Shown here: piece by piece, positions 1 to 7,582 of the stretch
Layout: each line of letters starts with the position of its first letter
Position numbering within the stretch: the stretch's first letter is position 1
Origin: Deltaproteobacteria bacterium
Lineage (GTDB): Bacteria; Bdellovibrionota_C; UBA2361; OMII01
Length of the DNA: 9,235 bases
Direction: 5' to 3'
NCBI GenBank assembly: GCA_023262305.1
Contig: JALRCK010000039.1
Location: 2,257 to 11,491, forward strand
Made by a program: the position numbers and the translations under genes
The notes under the pieces: generated by a model
What the model was told of the DNA's origin: nothing
The model's input: only the letters and a program-made list of their open reading frames with translations
Databases searched by the model: none

Positions 1-18
1 GAGTAAAGAGATCAACGT

Positions 19-588
19 ATGACAGATAAGTTTAAGCCGGTACCGAGAGATTGGCAGGTCGTGATGGACGAGGACACGATATCCCGGGCCATCTCACGGA
101 TGAGTTTTGAGATCCTTGAGAAGGATAGAGATATCAAGCACCTCTCGATAGTCGGCATTCGCACCGGCGGAGAATATCTCGGCAAGCGGCTGCAACAAGA
201 GATTCAAAGGATCGAGGGGATCGAGGTTGCCTACGGTGTTATCGATATCACCCTCTATCGGGACGACCTTTCAGCTGTGCAGTCGCAGCCAACATTGAGG
301 GGAACCGACCTCCCGTTCAGGATAGCCGGCTCCCGAATCGTCTTGGTGGACGACGTTCTCTTCACAGGGCGTACTATTCGTTCTGCCCTTGATGCCATCA
401 TCGACTTCGGACGCCCTCGGCGGGTTGAGCTTGCCGTTCTCTGTGATCGTGGGTATCGGGAGTTACCCATTCAAGCCGACTATGTTGGAAAGGTAGTCCC
501 TTGTCAGAGAAACCAGCTTGTACGGGTGAGGTTGAGTGAGATGGGATACCGAGATGGCGCGTACCTGATAGATCGGGAGGAGCGGTAG
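19..588 (+). CDS. pyrR: PyrR bifunctional pyrimidine operon regulator / uracil phosphoribosyltransferase
   Basis: PyrR proteins bind pyr mRNA in response to UMP and PRPP and usually also convert uracil plus PRPP to UMP; they are cytosolic. The 189-residue product is full length for the family (Bacillus PyrR is about 181) and aligns by eye along its whole length. The PRPP-binding loop VLVDDVLFTGRT is at residues 108-119. Other family blocks are GIRTGG (46-51), DITLYRDDL (76-84) and DRGYRELPIQADYVGK (143-158). The ATG at 19 has AAAGAG at 5-10 as a plausible ribosome site. The gene heads a pyr cluster, which supports a regulatory role. Several positions that matter for RNA binding in Bacillus PyrR differ here (T18 to S26, H22 to F30, H140 to Y146, R146 to Q152, T156 to C162), while R27, R147 and K158 are kept. 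The enzyme role therefore looks secure and the RNA target may differ. Confidence 0.95.
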   Translation: MTDKFKPVPRDWQVVMDEDTISRAISRMSFEILEKDRDIKHLSIVGIRTGGEYLGKRLQQEIQRIEGIEVAYGVIDITLYRDDLSAVQSQPTLRGTDLPFRIAGSRIVLVDDVLFTGRTIRSALDAIIDFGRPRRVELAVLCDRGYRELPIQADYVGKVVPCQRNQLVRVRLSEMGYRDGAYLIDREER

Positions 589-745
589 TCCTCTCAACAG
601 GTGTTCTGAACCCTGCGCTGTAGGCTTCACCGTTGCCTTTCCAGCGCCCGCGGCAGCCTTTTGAGGCAACGTTGCATTCATCGACCGATCAAGATGGAAA
701 GGCGCAATTTTTCTTAAAATAATTAGAGGGTAATCTCTTGTAAAG
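589..745 (+). promoter_or_regulatory. pyrR-pyrB intercistronic leader, candidate attenuator
   Basis: This 157-base gap holds several mutually exclusive inverted repeats. Repeat A pairs GCGCTG (615-620) with CAGCGC (642-647). Repeat B pairs CGTTGCCT (631-638) with AGGCAACG (664-671). Repeat T pairs GCCTTTCCA (635-643) with TGGAAAGGC (695-703) and is followed by a T-tract. B and T share bases 635-638, and A crosses both, so they cannot all form together. In Bacillus, PyrR acts on attenuators in gaps of similar size inside the pyr operon, so the position fits. I could not find the published PyrR-binding loop consensus (roughly ARUCCNGNGAGGYU), so PyrR control is inferred from context. I see no convincing sigma-70 promoter here; TAAAAT at 715-720 lacks a matching -35. 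Confidence 0.45.
635..715 (+). terminator. Terminator-like hairpin before pyrB
   Basis: A perfect 9-bp stem (GCCTTTCCA at 635-643 with TGGAAAGGC at 695-703, extendable by a T-G wobble) is followed after four bases by TTTTTCTT (708-715). The loop is long, about 51 bases, but contains its own pairing potential, including GCCT/AGGC at 656-659 and 664-667 and the 10-base palindrome GCAACGTTGC at 666-675. It may end pyrR transcription or be the terminator arm of an attenuator controlling pyrB onward. The long loop makes it a weaker candidate than a standard intrinsic terminator. Confidence 0.4.
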
Positions 746-1738
746 TTGCCGTTAGTAAGATTTACTCACGACTCGATGGTCGACCACCTGTTGGGAATAC
801 AAGGGCTTTCGAAGAGTGAAATTTATCGGTACCTCGACACGGCACACTCATTCGTTGAGGTATCAGAGCGAGATATCAAGAAGGTCCCAACACTCCGCGG
901 AAAAACTATAGTAAACATCTTCTTCGAGCCGAGCACTCGAACGCTGTCCTCGTTCGACATCGCTGGTAAACGATTATCAGCCGACACTATCAACGTAAGC
1001 ATCGGTTCTAGCTCGGTCAAAAAAGGTGAGACACTGCTGGACACCGTCCGAACGATTGAGTCGATGCGTCCGGATGTGGTTGTCATGCGACACTCTGAGA
1101 GTGGAGCGCCGCACTTCGCCGCTCGCTACCTCTCAAACACCTCTGTTGTGAATGCGGGTGATGGGCAGCATGAACACCCCACGCAGGCCCTCCTCGACCT
1201 CTTGACTCTCAAGCAACATTTCAAGGGGCGTGGAATAGAGGGATTGAAGATCGGGTATGTCGGCGATGTGCGTCATTCGCGCGTAGCCCGAAGTGGAGCT
1301 TGGGCCCACCTCGCTCTCGGAAATGAAGTGAGATTCATCGGACCTCGAACCCTGGTGCCCCCCGAAATTGCGCAGGGCACCTTCGGCACCCCGAAGGTCT
1401 CGGTATACGACCGACTTGAGGAGGGGCTTGAGGGTCTCGATGTTGTCGTATCGCTGCGCATGCAGCTTGAGCGCCAAGAGGAGCACTACGTACCTAACCT
1501 CGATGAGTACAGTCGAGAGTACTGTATTAGTGAGCGAATCCTCTCAAAGGTTGCTCCCAAGAGTATCGTCATCCATCCAGGTCCCATGAATCGGGGCACT
1601 GAGATTACGAGCGAGGTCGCTGACGGACCGCGCTCATTAATCCGTCAACAGGTCACAAATGGTGTAGCGGTACGCATGGCGGTCTTGTACCTCCTTGCTC
1701 GTAGCGTTCAGTCCCTTGAGGAGGTTGCTCATGGCTAA
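746..1738 (+). CDS. pyrB: Aspartate carbamoyltransferase catalytic subunit
   Basis: This enzyme condenses carbamoyl phosphate with L-aspartate to give N-carbamoyl-aspartate, the committed step of pyrimidine synthesis. With the TTG start the protein is 330 residues. The carbamoyl-phosphate motif FFEPSTRT is at 59-66, with the neighbouring SSSVKKGET segment at 88-96. HPTQALLDLLT (144-154), HSRVARS (177-183), the aspartate-loop-like LRMQLERQ (237-244) and HPGPMNRG (277-284) all match catalytic-chain signatures. The start is uncertain. TTG at 746 lies 15 bases beyond AGAGGG (725-730), which is long. The ATG at 776 would give MVDHLLGIQ, also a natural family N-terminus, but has no clear ribosome site. 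No pyrI follows, so a regulatory-chain-free enzyme is expected, possibly assembled with PyrC as in class A or Aquifex-type complexes. The gene ends 8 bases inside pyrC, implying translational coupling. Confidence 0.95.
   Translation: MPLVRFTHDSMVDHLLGIQGLSKSEIYRYLDTAHSFVEVSERDIKKVPTLRGKTIVNIFFEPSTRTLSSFDIAGKRLSADTINVSIGSSSVKKGETLLDTVRTIESMRPDVVVMRHSESGAPHFAARYLSNTSVVNAGDGQHEHPTQALLDLLTLKQHFKGRGIEGLKIGYVGDVRHSRVARSGAWAHLALGNEVRFIGPRTLVPPEIAQGTFGTPKVSVYDRLEEGLEGLDVVVSLRMQLERQEEHYVPNLDEYSREYCISERILSKVAPKSIVIHPGPMNRGTEITSEVADGPRSLIRQQVTNGVAVRMAVLYLLARSVQSLEEVAHG
1718..1724 (+). promoter_or_regulatory. Ribosome binding site that sets the pyrC start
   Basis: GAGGAGG lies six bases before the ATG at 1731, inside the end of pyrB. 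This strong Shine-Dalgarno match favours 1731 over the upstream in-frame TTG at 1695, which would add 12 residues that do not look like the family N-terminus. Confidence 0.8.
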
Positions 1739-3071
1739 AGCCCAGCCGATCGTCATTCACGGTGGAAAGGTAATCGATGCTGCAACAGAGCTCGATGGTG
1801 AGTTTGATATATTGATCGAGGACGGGAGAGTCGCGGCGATTGAAAAGCCAGGCGTGCTCAAGGGGCATTCAGAGGCTGAGCGCATCGACGCGAAGGGCAT
1901 GTGGGTGATGCCAGGGTGCGTCGACCTGCACGTTCATCTGCGAGAGCCGGGTGAGGAGTGGAAGGAGACGATTCAGACCGGCGCTGAAGCTGCCGCTCTT
2001 GGAGGGTACACCTCGATCTGTTGTATGCCGAACACGCGACCTGCGAATGACTCCCCTGAGGTGACCAGGTTTATCCTTGAGAAGGCTAAAGCCGCGGGTG
2101 CGTCTCGGGTTCTCCCGATCGGAGCAATCTCGATGGAGCGGAAAGGGAAGCAGCTTGCGCCGTATCATGAACTGGCAAAAGCTGGTTGCGTAGCGTTCTC
2201 AGATGACGGTGATCCGGTTGCTGATGCAGGGTTGATGCGCAAGGCGCTTGAGTGGTGCCTCATGCTGGGGCTACCTCTCTCATGTCATGAGGAGGATCGC
2301 AACTTGAGCTGTGGCGGCTGCATGAACGAGTCTCCGCTTTCGCTGCGGTTAGGTTTGAAAGGATTCCCGGGTGTCGCCGAGGATGTCATGATTGCGCGAG
2401 ATATTGAGTTGGCGCGATTCACCAAAGGAAAAGTTCATATCTGTCACGTTTCGACGGCCCGTGGCATTGAGTTGATCCGTCGCGCCAAGAACGACGGAAT
2501 CAATATCACCTGTGAGGTCGCTCCACACCACCTCCTGCTGAACGAGCAGTGCGTTGAAACCTACGACACATCGTTCAAGATGATGCCGCCCCTAAAGGGA
2601 GACGAGGACATCATCGGTCTGATCGAGGGGCTCAAGGACGGAACAGTCGATGCTATCGCAAGCGACCATGCTCCCCACCACGCCGACAGCAAACTCGTAG
2701 AGTTTTCGCGAGCCACGGTCGGAATCCTCGGCCTTCAGACGAGCCTCCCGTTGTTGCTGGAGATGTCAGGCCAGGGGGTGATATCTCGCAAACGGATGGT
2801 AGACCTCCTCTGCTCTGGTCCATCGCGTTCGTTCGGGCTCGATTTCGGGACGCTCAAGGTCGGTCGTGACGCGGATATCGTTGTTGTCCATCCATCGCGA
2901 ACGTGGACCCTCTCAACTGAAGGGATCCGCTCCAAGTCAAAGAACAGCCCATTCGTCGGGCGGACCCTCACGGGTCAGGTGGTGCACACCTTCGTTGGTG
3001 GTCGCCACGTCGTCAATGAGGGCTGCCTCACTTCGGAGATGAGCGTTAAGGCTGCGGGGAATTCGAAATAA
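1731..3071 (+). CDS. pyrC: Dihydroorotase, type I (multifunctional amidohydrolase class)
   Basis: The product is a zinc amidohydrolase that cyclises N-carbamoyl-aspartate to dihydroorotate. From the ATG at 1731 it is 446 residues, normal for type I enzymes and longer than the E. coli type II enzyme (about 348). The metal-binding motif DLHVHLR is at residues 65-71 (H67, H69). The bridging-aspartate region AFSDDG is at 155-160, with CHEED around H186, CHVST around H239, and SDHAPH at 311-316 with D312 as the catalytic aspartate. All expected ligands are present, so it should be active and is not an inactive pseudo-dihydroorotase. The usual GLET near residue 334 reads GLQT, a small deviation. 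The C-terminal segment (about 375-430) is the small beta domain ending VHTFVGGRHVVNEG. The gene overlaps pyrB by 8 bases, and physical association of PyrB and PyrC is known for this type. Confidence 0.95.
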   Translation: MAKAQPIVIHGGKVIDAATELDGEFDILIEDGRVAAIEKPGVLKGHSEAERIDAKGMWVMPGCVDLHVHLREPGEEWKETIQTGAEAAALGGYTSICCMPNTRPANDSPEVTRFILEKAKAAGASRVLPIGAISMERKGKQLAPYHELAKAGCVAFSDDGDPVADAGLMRKALEWCLMLGLPLSCHEEDRNLSCGGCMNESPLSLRLGLKGFPGVAEDVMIARDIELARFTKGKVHICHVSTARGIELIRRAKNDGINITCEVAPHHLLLNEQCVETYDTSFKMMPPLKGDEDIIGLIEGLKDGTVDAIASDHAPHHADSKLVEFSRATVGILGLQTSLPLLLEMSGQGVISRKRMVDLLCSGPSRSFGLDFGTLKVGRDADIVVVHPSRTWTLSTEGIRSKSKNSPFVGRTLTGQVVHTFVGGRHVVNEGCLTSEMSVKAAGNSK

Positions 3072-3087
3072 ACTACGAGATGAAACT

Positions 3088-4281
3088 ATGAAGAACGAAC
3101 GACACCAGACGGGGGGGCCTGAAGCACGAGGGGAAACAGGGTACCTCGCATTTGCGGATGGAACGGTCTTCAAAGGGCGTTGCTTCGGGGCGCTCCGCGG
3201 CGCTGCCAATCCGGTAACAGGTGAGGCGGTGTTCAACACTTCGATGTACGGCTATCAGGAGATCCTGACCGACCCGAGCTACGCCGGTCAGGTGATGTGC
3301 TTTACCTACCCGCACATCGGTAACGTTGGATGTAATGAAGATGATGTTGAGTCGTCAAGGGTCTACACCGAGGGGCTCGTAGTTCGTGCGGCTCACAAGA
3401 CCCCATCAAACTTCCGAGCAACAACATCCCTCCAAGCATACCTCGCGCGCAATAACATCATGGGGCTGGAAGGGATCGACACGCGTGTGATCGTCTCGCA
3501 CCTTCGCGATAACGGTGCGCAGATGTCGGTCATGGCGGGAGGTGATGGAGTAAAGGTGGATGACCTTGTCGATAGAGCTAAGTCGCTGGGATCGATGGAG
3601 GGTAAGGACTACGTCAAGCACGTCGCATGCAAAGAAACCTATACCTGGGATCTCCTCCCGTGGAGCCTCAATCACGGCAACGCGCGAAAGCTCTCTCAGG
3701 AGCAGCTCGTGTCTCGCCCCCATGTTGTTGCAGTGGACTGCGGCGTAAAGACCAACATCCTGAGGCTCCTCGTTGATGTGGGATTCCGTGTTTCTGTTGT
3801 GCCTGCTGGAACGAGTTCGGCTGACATCATGGCGCTTCGTCCTGATGGGGTGTTCCTGTCCAACGGTCCCGGAGATCCCGCAACGCTCGGCTACGTTGTG
3901 AAGCCTGCGAAGGAGCTCCTTGGAAAGGTCCCGATGTTCGGAATCTGCCTCGGCCATCAGATCCTCGGGCAAGCATTTGGCGGCAGTACCTACAAACTCA
4001 AGTTCGGTCATCGCGGAGGGAATCACCCAGTTCGTGATGAGACCACCGGCAAAGTTGAGATCACTGTTCAAAACCACGGATTTGCGGTTCGAAAGGAGGG
4101 ACTCTCAAGCAAGGTGCGAGTCTCTCACATCAATTTGAACGACAATACGGTAGAGGGATTGGAGTCTAAGGAGCTAAAAGCCTTCTCGGTGCAGTATCAC
4201 CCGGAAGCCTCGCCTGGACCTCACGACTCTCGCTACCTCTTTAAGAGATTTTTTGACCTCGTCGTAGGTGCAGGAAGCTAG
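3088..4281 (+). CDS. carA: Carbamoyl-phosphate synthase small (glutaminase) subunit
   Basis: CarA hydrolyses glutamine and passes ammonia to CarB. The 397-residue protein has the CPSase small-chain N-terminal domain from about residue 19 ([16 protein letters not shown]) to about 170, then a class I glutamine amidotransferase domain from about 212. The nucleophile is C287 in GICLGHQ, and the triad is completed by H371 and E373 in YHPE. SNGPGDP (258-264) forms the oxyanion-strand region. The first 18 or so residues are an unconserved polar extension whose codons include a run of seven G (3111-3117). No alternative start exists close after it. The ribosome site is poor, and the ATG overlaps a three-codon start-stop (ATG AAA CTA TGA, 3080-3091), which may matter for initiation. 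carB begins one base after the carA stop. Confidence 0.95.
   Translation: MKNERHQTGGPEARGETGYLAFADGTVFKGRCFGALRGAANPVTGEAVFNTSMYGYQEILTDPSYAGQVMCFTYPHIGNVGCNEDDVESSRVYTEGLVVRAAHKTPSNFRATTSLQAYLARNNIMGLEGIDTRVIVSHLRDNGAQMSVMAGGDGVKVDDLVDRAKSLGSMEGKDYVKHVACKETYTWDLLPWSLNHGNARKLSQEQLVSRPHVVAVDCGVKTNILRLLVDVGFRVSVVPAGTSSADIMALRPDGVFLSNGPGDPATLGYVVKPAKELLGKVPMFGICLGHQILGQAFGGSTYKLKFGHRGGNHPVRDETTGKVEITVQNHGFAVRKEGLSSKVRVSHINLNDNTVEGLESKELKAFSVQYHPEASPGPHDSRYLFKRFFDLVVGAGS
4272..4275 (+). promoter_or_regulatory. Ribosome binding site that sets the carB start
   Basis: AGGA lies seven bases before the ATG at 4283, inside the last codons of carA. It supports ATG 4283, which gives the canonical N-terminus MPKRADIKS, over the in-frame GTG at 4268, which would overlap carA. 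Confidence 0.7.
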
Positions 4282-4282
4282 T

Positions 4283-7200
4283 ATGCCAAAGAGAGCCGAT
4301 ATTAAATCAATTCTCCTGATCGGATCCGGTCCGATCGTGATCGGGCAAGCGTGTGAGTTCGACTACTCGGGAACTCAAGCGATCAAGGCGCTCAAGCAGG
4401 AGGGGTACCGGGTCATCTTAGTGAACTCGAACCCGGCAACAATCATGACCGACCCGGAGTTCGCTGATCGAACGTATATCGAGCCGATCACGGCCGATTT
4501 CGTTGAGGAGATAATTAAGATTGAGCGTCCAGACGCGGTGCTTCCCACGATGGGAGGTCAGACGGCGCTCAACACCGCACTTGAGCTTGAAGAGCGCGGA
4601 GTTTTCGAAAAGTACGGCTGCAAGCTTATCGGCGCGAACGTCGAGGCGATTAAGACCGCGGAGGATCGGGATCTCTTCAGGAAAGCGATGGATGAGATTG
4701 GGCTTGAGTCGGCGCGATCTGTCCTTGCAACCTCGATCAAGGACGCAGAGGAAGCGGCGAAGAAGCTCGGGTATCCCCTGGTGCTGCGACCATCGCGAAC
4801 GCTCGGCGGAACCGGCGGTGGAATCGTCAGGTCTCCTGATGAGCTCCACAGAAAGGTCGGCATAGCTCTCTCAGCGAGCCCCAACCACGAGGTGCTGATC
4901 GAGGAGTCGCTCCTTGGATGGAAGGAGATCGAGCTTGAGGTCATGCGGGACCTCAAAGACAACGTCGTGATCGTGTGTGGTATTGAGAACTTCGATCCTA
5001 TGGGAGTTCACACTGGTGATTCCATCACGGTTGCTCCTATTCAGACCCTCACCGATAAGGAGTACCAGCTCCTTCGTGATGCGGCGATCAAGGTGATGCG
5101 TCGTATCGGTGTTGACACAGGGGGATCTAACGTCCAGTTTGCGCTCAATCCAACAAACGGCAGAATCATCGTGATTGAGATGAATCCGCGTGTGTCCCGC
5201 AGCTCTGCTCTGGCGTCAAAGGCGACCGGATTTCCGATCGCTAAGATCGCGGCGAAGCTCGCTGTTGGGTACACCTTGGATGAGATCTCGAACGACATAA
5301 CCAAAGAGACGCCGGCCTGTTTCGAGCCCTCGATCGACTACGTCGTTGTGAAGATCCCTCGATTTAACTTCGAGAAATTCCCGGCCGCGGATACGACTCT
5401 TGGTACTCAGATGAAGTCCGTGGGTGAGGTTCTCTCCTTCGGGCGCACGTTCCAGGAAGCTCTGCAAAAGGCGATCTCATCGATGGAGATGGAGACCTAC
5501 GGATTCGATCGAGCCAAGCTCACAAAGGATCTCGGCAAGCAGGAGCTGCTTGAGGCGAGCGGCGTTCCAGGTCCGCACCGTTTGTGGTACGTCGGCGAGG
5601 CGCTTCGCGCCAAGTTCTCAGTTCGAGATCTCTTCCAAACAACAGCGATCGATCCGTGGTTCTTGGGTCAGATCGAGGAGTTGATCCAAACCGAGGAGCA
5701 GCTTAAAGGTCGGAAGTTAGCTACCCTTTCGAAAGATGAACTCTTTGAGCTCAAATCGCTCGGCTTTACCGATCGGCGTCTAGCTCAGCTCGTTGGAGCG
5801 AAAGAGGCAGAGGTGCGAGATTACCGAAAGAACGTCGGTGTTACGAGCTCATTTAAGTCCGTTGACACCTGCGCCGCAGAGTTTGTGGCTCACACCCCGT
5901 ACCTCTACTCCTCGTACGATCAGGGGAGTGATGCACCCCCTACGAGCAAAAAGAAGATCATCATTCTTGGGGCGGGACCAAACCGCATAGGGCAGGGAAT
6001 AGAGTTCGATTACTGCTGTGTTCATGCCGCTATGGCGCTCAAGCAGGATGGTTTTGAGACGATCATGGTTAACTGCAACCCTGAGACCGTTTCCACGGAT
6101 TATGACACGAGCGATCGTCTTTACTTTGAGCCGCTGACCGTTGAGTCTGTGATGTCGATCGTTGAACGAGAGAAGCCGGTTGGGGTGATCGTGCAGTTCG
6201 GTGGACAAACCCCACTTCGGATCTCGAATGAGCTTGCAGCACTCGGCGTTCCTATTATCGGCACCTCGGTGGATTCCATCGATGTAGCAGAGGATCGTGA
6301 GAGATTCTCTGCGTTGATAAAGAAGCTTGGTCTTCGGCAACCACAGTACGCCACTGCCCGTTCTGCTGAGCAGGCTCTTGAAGCTGCTCGTTACGTCGGA
6401 TTCCCCTTGATGATCCGACCATCATTTGTTCTTGGTGGGCGGGCGATGCGCGTGATCTATAACGAGGAGGAGGTTAAGGCGTACATGCAAGAGGGGGTTG
6501 AGGTGTCGCACGATAGACCCGTACTCCTTGATCGATTCCTTGATGCAGCGATCGAAGTTGATGTGGATGCCGTGAGTGACGGCTCTGAGGTTCTGATCGC
6601 TGGGGTGATGGAGCATATCGAACCCGCTGGTATCCATTCTGGGGATAGCTCGTGTTGTCTTCCGCCGCAGACCCTGTCACCTGCCATCGTTAACGAGCTT
6701 AAGCGGCAGGCAAAGATACTTGCGAAGGAGCTTAACGTTGTAGGCTTGATGAACATCCAATTCGCGGTAACTCAGAGCGGAGAGATCTACATCCTCGAGG
6801 TAAATCCTCGCGCCTCTCGAACGGTGCCGTTTGTGAGCAAAGCGACCGGCATTCCGTGGGCGAAGGTTGCCTCGCGATTGATGGCCGGCAAGAAGTTGCG
6901 CGAGCTAGGGGTGCGAGAAGTTGAACCCGCCGGGTATGTTTCGGTAAAGGCGTCAGTGTTCCCGTTCAGCAAGTTCCCAGGAGTCGACACGATCTTGGGG
7001 CCGGAGATGAAATCTACCGGTGAGGTTATGGGGATCCACGCAAACTTCGCTGGTGCTTTCGCAAAGAGTCAGTTTGCCTCGAACATCCATCTTCCCTCCA
7101 CAGGAAAGGTTTTCTTGAGTATTCGTGATCGTGATAAGGAGCCGGTCCCCCTGATCGCTAAGCGACTTTCAGCTCAAGGGTTTGGTGTCGTTGCAACAAA

Positions 7201-7582
7201 GGGAACCGCTCAATACCTCAAGGAGCATGGGATCTCTGTTGAGGTAGTCAACAAGGTTCGAGACGGATCGCCACACATCGTTGATATGCTAGGTGCAGGC
7301 GAGATCTCGATGGTCATCAACACCCCGGAAGGGTGGCAGCCGGTTATGGACTCGAAGTCGATTCGGATCGTTTCGAATGAGTTGCGCATTCCAACCTACA
7401 CAACGATCGCCGCAGGTAAAGCTGTCTCTGAAGCCCTGCAGATGGTGAAGGACCGAAGCTTCCAGACGGTTCGAGCTCTTCAGGATTATCTCAATCCAGC
7501 GCAGGAGAGTATCAAGGTCAAGGCAGCGATGGTGTATGGGGCCATTGTGTATAGCGCTGTTATCTCCGGAGCTATTTTGTAG
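4283..7582 (+). CDS. carB: Carbamoyl-phosphate synthase large subunit
   Basis: CarB makes carbamoyl phosphate from bicarbonate, ammonia delivered by CarA, and two ATP. The 1099-residue protein matches the E. coli enzyme (1073) along its length. The first ATP-grasp half contains GGTGGGI (175-181) and EMNPRVSRS with metal ligand E299. The oligomerisation segment follows (about 400-550). The second half starts near [21 protein letters not shown] and contains EVNPRASRT with E839. The C-terminal MGS-like allosteric domain spans about 935-1070. Residues equivalent to E. coli UMP/IMP contacts are kept at K952, T972, T975, K991 and N1013, while T1017 is replaced by P1015. Feedback by UMP is therefore likely. 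The oddity is a 29-residue C-terminal extension after the usual end near DYL (1070). Its last 19 residues are strongly hydrophobic. The coding end overlaps the convergent gene by 11 bases. GATC tetramers are unusually dense in this gene. Confidence 0.97.
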   Translation: MPKRADIKSILLIGSGPIVIGQACEFDYSGTQAIKALKQEGYRVILVNSNPATIMTDPEFADRTYIEPITADFVEEIIKIERPDAVLPTMGGQTALNTALELEERGVFEKYGCKLIGANVEAIKTAEDRDLFRKAMDEIGLESARSVLATSIKDAEEAAKKLGYPLVLRPSRTLGGTGGGIVRSPDELHRKVGIALSASPNHEVLIEESLLGWKEIELEVMRDLKDNVVIVCGIENFDPMGVHTGDSITVAPIQTLTDKEYQLLRDAAIKVMRRIGVDTGGSNVQFALNPTNGRIIVIEMNPRVSRSSALASKATGFPIAKIAAKLAVGYTLDEISNDITKETPACFEPSIDYVVVKIPRFNFEKFPAADTTLGTQMKSVGEVLSFGRTFQEALQKAISSMEMETYGFDRAKLTKDLGKQELLEASGVPGPHRLWYVGEALRAKFSVRDLFQTTAIDPWFLGQIEELIQTEEQLKGRKLATLSKDELFELKSLGFTDRRLAQLVGAKEAEVRDYRKNVGVTSSFKSVDTCAAEFVAHTPYLYSSYDQGSDAPPTSKKKIIILGAGPNRIGQGIEFDYCCVHAAMALKQDGFETIMVNCNPETVSTDYDTSDRLYFEPLTVESVMSIVEREKPVGVIVQFGGQTPLRISNELAALGVPIIGTSVDSIDVAEDRERFSALIKKLGLRQPQYATARSAEQALEAARYVGFPLMIRPSFVLGGRAMRVIYNEEEVKAYMQEGVEVSHDRPVLLDRFLDAAIEVDVDAVSDGSEVLIAGVMEHIEPAGIHSGDSSCCLPPQTLSPAIVNELKRQAKILAKELNVVGLMNIQFAVTQSGEIYILEVNPRASRTVPFVSKATGIPWAKVASRLMAGKKLRELGVREVEPAGYVSVKASVFPFSKFPGVDTILGPEMKSTGEVMGIHANFAGAFAKSQFASNIHLPSTGKVFLSIRDRDKEPVPLIAKRLSAQGFGVVATKGTAQYLKEHGISVEVVNKVRDGSPHIVDMLGAGEISMVINTPEGWQPVMDSKSIRIVSNELRIPTYTTIAAGKAVSEALQMVKDRSFQTVRALQDYLNPAQESIKVKAAMVYGAIVYSAVISGAIL

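Noticed and set aside
1..6. GAG TAA at the left edge as the stop of an upstream gene
   Set aside because: Only one codon is visible before the stop, so no frame can be supported.
587..604. AGTCC...AGGTG after the pyrR stop as a PyrR-binding loop
   Set aside because: Only the ends resemble the consensus; the central spacing and conserved G residues do not fit.
3406..4077. A 223-codon open frame on the minus strand opposite carA
   Set aside because: It lies wholly inside a clear carA with all catalytic residues and shows no protein-like motifs; it is a by-product of carA codon use.
5849..6340. A 163-codon minus-strand frame opposite carB
   Set aside because: It is antisense to the conserved second ATP-grasp half of carB, with no recognisable features or promoter.
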